NCBI GenBank assembly: GCA_047967505.1
Contig: CM106538.1
Strand: one strand, 5' to 3'
Length of the DNA stretch: 64,000 nt
Source of the DNA: Dipteris shenzhenensis
Lineage: Eukaryota; Polypodiophyta; Polypodiopsida; Gleicheniales
The notes beneath the pieces were generated by a model. The model saw only the letters and a program-made list of their open reading frames with translations, ran no database searches and had not been told where the DNA came from. Both the position numbers and the translations under genes were made by a program. This document shows positions 60,846 to 64,000 of this stretch, one piece after another. Within the stretch, counting starts at the first letter, position 1. Each line of letters opens with the position of its first letter.

Positions 60846-63800
60846 ATAGATAGATAGATAGATAGATATATATTAACGTCTCTAAAAGGCCAAACGGCCT
60901 ATGAGACTAAAACAGTTGATACATCTGCTAGTGTTGTCTCATCAACGAGAACAACAAAATAAATAAGCTGAAGGCTGAGAGCTACTAAAGGTACTTACAG
61001 TCAGAGGGACTGCAAGTGACCCAAAACTAATGAAATACCAAGCAAGTATTTACTAAAAGTGCCGATTGATCAGCATAGGCAGAAAGCTAATCAATAAAAA
61101 GGTTGCACTCTTCTTATGTCAAAAATCCCAATCATGGGCAGCTCTGGGATCTCATAGCTCGGTGCCACACGTTTCCAGTGTTTGGCAATGATGGCATGGA
61201 TCCAATGAAGATATGGGTGCCGGGCACGGGATCTTGGGGGCCTAGGCCTCTGTGACCTGGATATGGCGATGGCTCGGTCCAAAATCACACCACTAGAGTG
61301 TGGCAATCTGCCTGTGTGTGATAAGGTGGTGGTGGCACCAGGGGTTTTTGATGGCAGGGAGGGCATAAAACTAGTTGAGGTGCTGGCAGTGAAGAAGTCT
61401 CTAAGTGTACTTTGCCTGGGTGGGGCTGGTCTCAGCTGTCTGTCTCCCAACAAAGTCTCTCTATGTCGCTTGAGCTCTGATAAAAACAAACCCAAGCATC
61501 TTCGTACTCCATCACCCTACGGAGTGGGCCAAATCCCTTTCTGAATAGTCAGTGGTATCTTCCTCGGATTTCATAATATAGCGTGCATCTACATATGTAA
61601 TGCTCCTCTGTCTCCTCCTCCTGCTGGCATAACTGACATATCCGATCCTGAGGGGCTGTGTGGGTGCATCTCCCTGTCTCTATTCTCAACTGATGCAATG
61701 AGGTTCGAATTTGGCCAATAATACTACGTAGCCCGTGAGATAGGTGTGTGTCCATGTATGCTGGCCTGGCTATAAGTTCATCTGGAGATAAATGAAAAAA
61801 ATGGCTCTGGTAGTGTGCCATCTTCTTCCCTAAGGGCTCATGTGGTCTAGTCGTTCTCTCAGTCTCCAACTTGACAATATCAGCTCTACTGATCTTGTTT
61901 CGGTCATGGCGAGACAAGTCTAACTTGGAACAATCCAAACTGTATTGAAAGGGTGGGAGTGCATCCATTGTCAACTCATGCTCTACAAACCATCTCAGTA
62001 GCTGAGCATACCAGCACCATGTTCGACCCTCCTCTGCTAGCTGCCTGGATGATATCATAGCCAACCGTGCATATCTGGAGCCAGGTAGATCCCACAATCT
62101 ATGTATGCAAGTTACTGCCTGGAACAGAGCCTCAGTCACTAGTGGAGCAGCTGCTAATTCAGCTCGTATACATCTATGTATACATCTTGAGAGAGAGAGA
62201 GAGAGAGAGAGATACGTGTATACATTTATGTATAACTCTTCTTATTAGCTCGCCCCTAGCTAGCCCTTCAGCTTGTTTATCTCAATGATAACAAGAATGA
62301 ACTCTTTTCGATGGTCTGTTGGTAAGATAATGTGCCAAGCCTCTTTTAACAAGGCCTCGACATTGTGTACACAAAACTCTAACACGATGCAAAAGCAACG
62401 TACTGTAATTTTACCATTGGGTGTGTGCAACATCAATTTCACCATGTCCCCTTCGAGACCTGGATGAAGACTGTAGCTGCATTCTCGCTAAGGCTGAACA
62501 TGTGCTTTTTGGCATCGGAAGAGAACTATGAAACTCGCTAAAGCCGACGAGCGTTCGACACCTGTTGAATTAGATCTATAGCCCGAATTTATTTTCCTAA
62601 AGCTGACGAAAAAGATCTAACTGGGACAACATGCAAACTCACTTGAAGCCTGCACACTTGGCAGCCTTGGGGCTAGACACTCCTATACTTGAATTTTGAA
62701 ATCCGTAGAGAAGAACTGCACATTATTTTTCTCCCGAGATAAGTCTGCAAAGTTTAGAAAGTAGACCTTTGAAACTAGAATTCCGGATTTACAAAGGTGC
62801 ATTTACCCATCCGTTGAGGCCATAGTGCAGTCGATTCCACCATTAATCCCCGTCTTGTTTTGCCACAAGAGCCAAGAAGGTGGGATGTAACGATGCGGCG
62901 ATGGAAGAGAACTCAAGAAGGGACTGAATGGCTCTGTACTTTTCTTTTTGAGCTTTGTTTGTGTGAATGACTCGTTGTAAGGAGAAACGTTTCGCTTGTT
63001 CGAAAAGTTTGCAATTAACCTCTCATTTACAACGTACCTCTCGGGATAAGTATATAAGCATCCAAATATGTTTGAGAAGGTACTTGCCGTTAACTTGAAC
63101 GGTTCTGATTGCGGGTTCTCAAAATTGTTAGTGTTAACAACACGACCATAAGTGAATGCCCTGTCATCACCATCTTCCTGAAAGGCGTCCCGCAGGGCTT
63201 CCCCGTGTGCTCTCAAGAACTGTTCGGTCACAACGAGGTCAGAGTCAATGAATACAATGATCGACCCCTGCGAATGTGCAAAACCCAAGTTCCTTGCAGT
63301 TGCGGCGCCAAGGTGCTGCTGTTGGAGAACTTTCACGTGCCGGAATCGAGGACTGTGCTTTGGAAAACAAACAGGGAGACGGCCCTCTACGTCCACTGGC
63401 GACCTTGTCGTTCCGGATTCGCCGCTTTGAATGAACTCAACCGTCCCGTCAGTGGAGCCGTCGTCAACGACAATAACTTCATAATCCTCAATTCCTACGT
63501 GCCGATAACATTGTTGGCTCTCCAGCGCAGCGAGGCACTTCTGCAGAATCGGAAGGCGATTGTAAGTGGGAATGATAACGCTCCAGAATCCGTCTCGTCC
63601 GGAGCTTGAAAGTTCAAACAGGGGTTCAGTAATCTGTTCATGAGGGGAACCTAGCAAGCGTGCGTCTGAGAAATTGAGGGAAACGAGTGATTGTGCAGTG
63701 AAGCTGCTCCAAAAGGAAGAGGAAAACCGTAGGCAACATCTCTTCAGTCCTGAACTACTACGAACCGCTTTACCCTCGCTTGATTCACAGAGAAGGAAGA

Positions 63801-63867
63801 TCTTGGGAGACCCATAATTGGTGTGATGAAACTGAGCAGGGTAAGAGATGGATGAGAAAGCAGCCAT
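33785..63867 (-). CDS. Cyanobacterial-type family 2 glycosyltransferase, four exons over 30 kb
   Basis: The coding segments are 63867-63088, 51994-51847, 34278-34172 and 34060-33785 (780+148+107+276 nt). They join in phase to 436 residues. Residues 1-90 are rich in Ser and Arg/Lys with few acidic residues, typical of a plastid transit peptide. The GT-A fold follows: SVIIPTYNR (96-104), VVDDGSTDG (133-141), GAATARNLG (187-195), the metal-binding DSD (208-210), FFATGNVAI (266-274), the acceptor/base motif GWEDLELG (302-309) and GYHWH (327-331). The C-terminal RNGVQFYLKHP and RLMIQM segments are typical of cyanobacterial GT2 proteins as I know them. The role is a nucleotide-sugar-dependent glycosyl transfer; donor and acceptor cannot be read. 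The ATG at 63867 is the first in frame; an upstream TTG at 63918 is not a plausible plant start. Plastid location is inferred. Confidence 0.88.
34172..34278 (-). CDS. GT2 gene exon 3
   Basis: 107 nt. The acceptor is ATATGGCAG and the donor is GTAAAG (34171-34166). The split codon G|TG (Val 310) joins exon 2 to RLRQQGARIKHAPAAVGYHW, then HPAFTYDQ, and ends LITK in phase 0. Confidence 0.92.
34279..35403. other. GT2 intron 2, 3' part, without recognised gene
   Basis: No domain was recognised. A 57-bp direct repeat (34988-35044 and 35094-35149, period 106) contains ttgactc(t/g)gtgtgggagta and is the only clear structure. Confidence 0.6.
34988..35149. repeat. Direct repeat, 57 bp, period 106 bp
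   Basis: gagacattgca(a/t)actttgactc occurs at about 34988 and 35094. Both copies end in atcacatgg. They lie inside GT2 intron 2. Confidence 0.8.
36011..36420 (+). repeat. 5' LTR of the chromovirus
   Basis: 410 bp, TG...CA. It contains a TATA box (CTATATAAGAGAGG, near 36272) and several ACACC-type short repeats upstream of it. Confidence 0.93.
36422..36433 (+). promoter_or_regulatory. Primer-binding site (initiator Met tRNA) of the chromovirus
   Basis: TGGTATCAGAGC, one base after the left LTR. Confidence 0.92.
36660..36890 (+). repeat. Degenerate GGACACACC(C/T)TTTCATG minisatellite in leader
   Basis: About ten imperfect units of 18-25 bp (cggacacaccttttg, gggacacacccc, ggtcacaccccttcatg and so on). 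The same motif occurs in the LTR U3 at about 36180-36260. Confidence 0.75.
37675..38319 (+). CDS. Leader ORF of the chromovirus, 214 residues, unknown function
   Basis: Opens with ATG at 37675 and is intact to the stop at 38317-38319, 38 bp before the gag ATG and in a different frame. The N-terminal half is ordinary (FASWVFCVTCPSSDLDHILY, LHYFLSTVQVVFHEIRRYPE). The C-terminal half is Pro/Ser-rich (SPPPSAPRYPPIHVVPLPRQ). No family is recognised. It could be a former gag N-terminal extension or chance in a GC-richer leader. Codon-like composition and length favour some coding past. Confidence 0.4.
   Translation: METPGNSPILSRTPQASSTTQYRVQIAQPAHFGAFASWVFCVTCPSSDLDHILYLLREAPQLHYFLSTVQVVFHEIRRYPEPDIPHEFAVHLWRDFYPSSSTSPGYSPPPSAPRYPPIHVVPLPRQYLHSEGIPSLGYPPLPIAAPYPFSDPWTLQPTPVLSRAVGPISASPVLPQTGPPLPDFHGSFHPASPTPSNMSNLREQPESSSRNGTN
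38357..40888 (+). CDS. Fused gag-RNase H(part)-integrase-chromodomain ORF
   Basis: From ATG 38357 one frame runs to 40888 with a single TGA (38927-38929). Gag blocks include DIKLPEAYTGQRNRWTIDQW and FLWWQRRLKDGK before the stop, then LEQTGSLSSYISQFTTLV. Near 39085 gag passes directly into RNase H (FDSHKHSDIQTRYPVYDKEF, TDHHSLKYI, VVADALSR). The integrase zinc domain (CLSCQQMKASRR), DDE core (SMDFITTLP, IIPDRDPKF, QTERVNQVLEEML) and GPFWIIKKNSPL follow. The protein ends in a chromodomain (PECILDHQQRE, FLVLWRDLDDSDATWQ). Protease, RT and the first half of RNase H are deleted exactly in frame, so the element is non-autonomous. Confidence 0.88.
40931..40944 (+). promoter_or_regulatory. Polypurine tract of the chromovirus
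   Basis: TGAGTGGGAGGGGA lies immediately before the TG of the right LTR. Confidence 0.85.
40945..41354 (+). repeat. 3' LTR of the chromovirus
   Basis: 410 bp, differing from the left copy by only a few substitutions. Followed by the target duplication GGCTG. Confidence 0.93.
41541..42753 (+). mobile_element. Solo LTR of copia family X (copy X2) with perfect target duplication
   Basis: 1213 bp, TGTTGGAAAG to TTTTTAACA, flanked by CATAG on both sides (41536-41540 and 42754-42758). It arose by recombination between the LTRs of a full insertion. It splits the minus-strand LINE fragment. A repeated GTAC(A/G)G motif lies at about 41765-41885. Confidence 0.92.
42841..43370. other. GT2 intron 2 spacer without recognised gene
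   Basis: Holds a short (ATAC)n tract (42836-42855) and a (GT)n tract (43148-43166). No coding or repeat family was recognised. Confidence 0.4.
43371..43930 (-). mobile_element. Microsatellite-tailed LINE-like fragment a
   Basis: On the minus strand the fragment ends GGCCTTTAGTGGACAATAATA followed by (CTTT)n(CT)n (43419-43371). The same 3' consensus (GGCC..TTAGxGxAC..TAATA) recurs at 44035-43985 and 60895-60850. It is inserted at a (GA)n tract shared with 49291-49313. Only a short, decayed coding part is present. Confidence 0.55.
43987..44670 (-). mobile_element. Microsatellite-tailed LINE-like fragment b
   Basis: The 3' end on the minus strand is GTGGACATTAATATATCTTTC..., running into (CTTT)n at 44005-43985. 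The coding part (MRRHRKTLLRQIREQQG near 44665) resembles the RHRETLL segment of the copy at 61.1-62.1 kb. Its 5' end abuts the truncated left LTR of the gag-only element at 44675. Confidence 0.55.
44870..44881 (+). promoter_or_regulatory. Primer-binding site of the gag-only element
   Basis: TGGTATCAGAGC directly follows the LTR end. Confidence 0.92.
45096..46281 (+). pseudogene. Copia-type gag with CCHC zinc knuckle
   Basis: ATG 45096 opens MSTSTASSAPTLPSS, then KLDRTNYPIWKVKIRRQI. After a frameshift near 45240 come LEAWEDRNAHALALIIGTT, VEAWVTLKYLYE, LLLQHQLYNLDMEEGDTVH and LPLSFKSFVTAV. TGA at 45598 is the only further lesion before the lysine-rich tail and the zinc knuckle CFYCDTPGHFAKDC (45811-45852, C-x2-C-x4-H-x4-C). 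After an acidic linker about 130 codons without a recognised domain end at 46279. Gag would package the RNA; enzymes must come from other elements. Confidence 0.85.
46889..47663 (+). repeat. 3' LTR of the gag-only element
   Basis: 775 bp. Contains a TATA box (CTATAAAAGGAGGG, near 47175) and the GGACGGACAGAAATATA block typical of family X. Confidence 0.88.
47664..48239. other. Spacer with the left copy of a ~115-bp direct repeat
   Basis: catatgggatagctcc...gacacactagactaaaact at 47748-47868 recurs at 49428-49545. Otherwise no feature was recognised; there is a short (CA)n tract near 47723. Confidence 0.5.
48240..49545 (-). pseudogene. Minus-strand copia remnant with primer site and gag trace
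   Basis: Minus-strand TGGTATCAGAAC (49265-49254) matches the initiator-Met primer site in 11 of 12 positions. LTR-like sequence lies on its upstream side (to 49545), with a second copy of that sequence at 47748-47868 on the far side. Gag-like remains, GEVTPTREKAIALIGVRLDN and ATEIKAKLKNLYVTS, lie at 48545-48420. It is short and internally deleted. A GTACxG-rich block is at 48805-48985. Confidence 0.5.
49478..50405. repeat. Three-unit tandem repeat, about 284-323 bp per unit
   Basis: aactcacactagaactcactag starts at 49478, 49801 and 50085. Each unit continues with gtgggttggaggcta, acgcagccaaccaaaga and caaggggtcccaatcccctg, and ends ttgattatgggacta. The middle unit lacks about 36 bp present in the outer two. 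Confidence 0.9.
50735..51103. mobile_element. MITE with GAAACGTTTC-rich terminal inverted repeats (Mutator-like)
   Basis: The left end CATAGTCACATGAAA (50735) is the inverted match of the right end TTTCTTGTGACTATG (to 51103). Subterminal sequence on both sides is packed with GAAACG/CGTTTC, including the palindrome GAAACGTTTC. Flanks TCTGAAAATT and TCTGAAATT suggest a 9-10-bp target duplication, the size known for Mutator-like elements. It has no coding capacity at 369 bp and lies in GT2 intron 2. Confidence 0.7.
51104..51846. other. GT2 intron 2, 5' part, without recognised gene
   Basis: A short duplicated block (gatgtgcacatc / tgtttttactcatgcacaca, about 51300-51445) is the only structure seen. 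Confidence 0.5.
51847..51994 (-). CDS. GT2 gene exon 2
   Basis: 148 nt coding DYSAAFFATGNVAISRRR to YGWEDLELG plus one base. The acceptor is TTCTTCTTTGTAATGGCAG before 51994, and the donor GTATGT is at 51846-51841. It supplies the catalytic ED motif. A Cys/Asn-rich insert (residues about 280-290) replaces the usual short loop before FDTNF. Introns of 11.1 kb and 17.6 kb flank it. Confidence 0.92.
51995..52599. other. GT2 intron 1, 3' part, without recognised gene
   Basis: No coding domain or repeat was recognised, except repeated TTGACCA/TTGGCC near 52300-52350. Confidence 0.4.
52600..53724 (+). mobile_element. LTR of copia family X (copy X4), left end unclear
   Basis: The right part matches X1 and X2: a TATA region (CTATAAAAGGAGGG, near 53190), GTAAGATCAGAGGACCACA, GGACGGAAATATATTG, and the end ATTTCTAACA at 53724. 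The usual start TGTTGGAAAGGTCACC is not found, so the left end has diverged or been replaced. Near 52620-52690 agccctaatgcccatatgaagg occurs twice (period 41). Confidence 0.65.
53725..55334. other. GT2 intron 1 stretch with LTR-like start and an A-tail at its end
   Basis: 53725-54110 is GC-rich with two TATA-like boxes (CATAAAAGG, TATAAAGG) and may be another LTR fragment. A 72-bp tandem duplication lies at about 54132-54275. 54870-55320 is AT-rich and ends in CACAAAAAAAAAG (55319-55331), which may be the A-tail of a non-LTR element. No gene was found. Confidence 0.4.
54132..54275. repeat. 72-bp tandem duplication
   Basis: ggaaacactaccctactgtt begins at 54132 and 54204. Both units continue through gtgggtaccagtgaacaagg. 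Confidence 0.85.
55430..55640 (+). repeat. Short-motif repeats (CCGTACAG / TTTCGTATGTCCGTACA) in the LINE 5' region
   Basis: Variants of ttcgtatgtccgtacag recur about every 20-35 bp from 55437 to 55635. The palindromic GTAC core recurs in each unit. Confidence 0.7.
55714..56834 (+). pseudogene. LINE ORF1 (RNA-binding, zinc knuckle)
   Basis: ATG 55714 starts MASNLDVCTYARKERPAD. A frame change between about 55880 and 55980 leads into the main frame: SPVASDVAQWIKSILGGCLR, then PVWVEVVNFPDYMREE (plant ORF1/DUF4283-like core), VEVERVQLGKKYFELKWGVF, and the zinc knuckle CFACHKFGHLASEC (56376-56417). A lysine-rich linker and an acidic end finish at 56834. ORF1 would coat the LINE RNA. One frameshift makes it defective. 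Confidence 0.85.
56898..60720 (+). pseudogene. LINE ORF2 (endonuclease, reverse transcriptase, zf-RVT)
   Basis: Endonuclease: FTYNVQSLCT, IVCLQEH (active-site Glu), CGDFNNSPL and SDHAPLWM, with one stop (TAA 57228-57230). After frame changes near 57690 and 58070 the RT follows: KYKSLGWDGLTVEFYISFW, DWRPITLMPVVYKLIAKM, motif A QVDIAKAFDTV (Asp 58696-58698), QGCPLSALFYA, and the intact catalytic YADD at 59010-59021. Further lesions are a frameshift near 58740, TAG 59037 and a frameshift near 59310. The 59309-60169 piece carries the connection domain, and the zf-RVT (WWRKNLGMLWKCKMPLKQRL) follows TAG 60167. All catalytic residues seen are intact, but the frame is broken at least six times. Confidence 0.88.
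60812..60868. repeat. (GT)n(GATA)n compound microsatellite
   Basis: A GT run at 60812-60843 is followed by GATA repeats to 60868. It lies between the 3' ends of two converging LINEs. Confidence 0.95.
60870..62188 (-). pseudogene. Microsatellite-tailed LINE-like element, C-terminal part (copy c)
   Basis: On the minus strand 62139-61549 is open for 196 codons: AVTCIHRLWDLPGSRY, LSPDELIARPAYMDTHLS, IIGQIRTSLHQLRIETGRCT and a zinc-type end RICQLCQQEEETEEHYICRC. A second frame (61495-61091) has FLSELKRHRETLLGDRQ. The 3' untranslated end GGCCTTTTAGAGACGTTAATA (near 60895-60870) runs into (TATC)n. The Cys-rich RT tail differs from the other LINEs here, so this is a third non-LTR family. It is in sense orientation to the host gene, inside intron 1. 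Confidence 0.65.
62189..62212. repeat. (GA)n microsatellite
   Basis: An uninterrupted GA run flanks the far (5') side of the minus-strand LINE-like copy c. Confidence 0.95.
62213..63087. other. GT2 intron 1, 5' part
   Basis: No repeat family or domain was recognised. The exon 1 frame remains open to 62803. A second donor-like site, ATGG|GTAAAT, lies at 62806-62801 exactly at that stop and could serve an alternative, longer exon 1. Confidence 0.5.
63088..63867 (-). CDS. GT2 gene exon 1
   Basis: Codes residues 1-260, from MAAFSS to EPFKLT, and ends in phase 0. The donor after ACG is GCAAGT (63087-63082), the typical GC-AG donor hexamer. The first GT alternative (63083-63082) would leave phase 1 and break the junction to exon 2. 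The same frame stays open for another 94 codons into the intron, to TAA at 62805-62803, which hides the true exon end from ORF-based calling. Confidence 0.88.
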
Positions 63868-64000
63868 TGTGCTAGAAAACAACTGGCAGCCAAGTGATTG
63901 GAATTTCGAACAACACAAAGCTCTGCCTTAGGCAAGGTTCAACTTTCAAAAACCAAAAATAATTTCTAGCAATTTCTAGATTGTTTTTTTTGCAAATTCT

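Noticed and set aside
1-64000. tRNA, rRNA or organelle DNA insertions
   Set aside because: No cloverleaf, rRNA or plastid/mitochondrial gene sequence was recognised. TGGTATCAGAGC matches are primer-binding sites of retroelements, not tRNA genes.

Overview
The window looks like part of a very large, repeat-rich land-plant nuclear genome, most likely a gymnosperm (a fern or lycophyte is possible). The reasons are one nuclear gene whose exons are spread over 30 kb by giant introns, several generations of decayed Ty3/gypsy, Ty1/copia and LINE elements, and the absence of any dense gene cluster. Coordinates of decayed elements are approximate unless a boundary motif is given.

Right half (about 33.7-63.9 kb, minus strand): a single gene for a cyanobacterial-type family 2 glycosyltransferase can be assembled from four exons (63867-63088, 51994-51847, 34278-34172, 34060-33785). 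The exons join in phase into 436 residues with the GT2 motifs in order and a serine/arginine-rich N-terminus that looks like a plastid transit peptide. Intron 1 (11.1 kb) appears to use a GC-AG donor. It holds a nearly complete LINE, a microsatellite-tailed LINE and a copia LTR. Intron 2 (17.6 kb) holds a structurally complete but RT-less chromovirus with a perfect target-site duplication, a solo copia LTR with a perfect duplication, a gag-only copia-type element, LINE fragments split by the younger insertions, a Mutator-like MITE and a three-unit tandem repeat.

Left half (1-33 kb): no intact gene is visible. From left to right there are a decayed minus-strand protein with a ParB/sulfiredoxin-like motif, a LINE relic, a decayed plus-strand DNA methyltransferase of bacterial beta class (N6-adenine/N4-cytosine type), a Tat-like gypsy element with the extra RNase H domain, a second copy of the same LINE family, minus-strand gypsy gag and pol pieces between LTRs that carry degenerate arrays, a pol-less copia element with both LTRs, a 529-bp tandem duplication, and a solo copia LTR just beyond the 3' end of the glycosyltransferase gene.

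The most novel items are the methyltransferase/ParB-like relics, which look like a bacterial modification module that became mobile or multicopy in a plant genome, and the 30-kb glycosyltransferase gene, whose middle exons are invisible to simple ORF finding.
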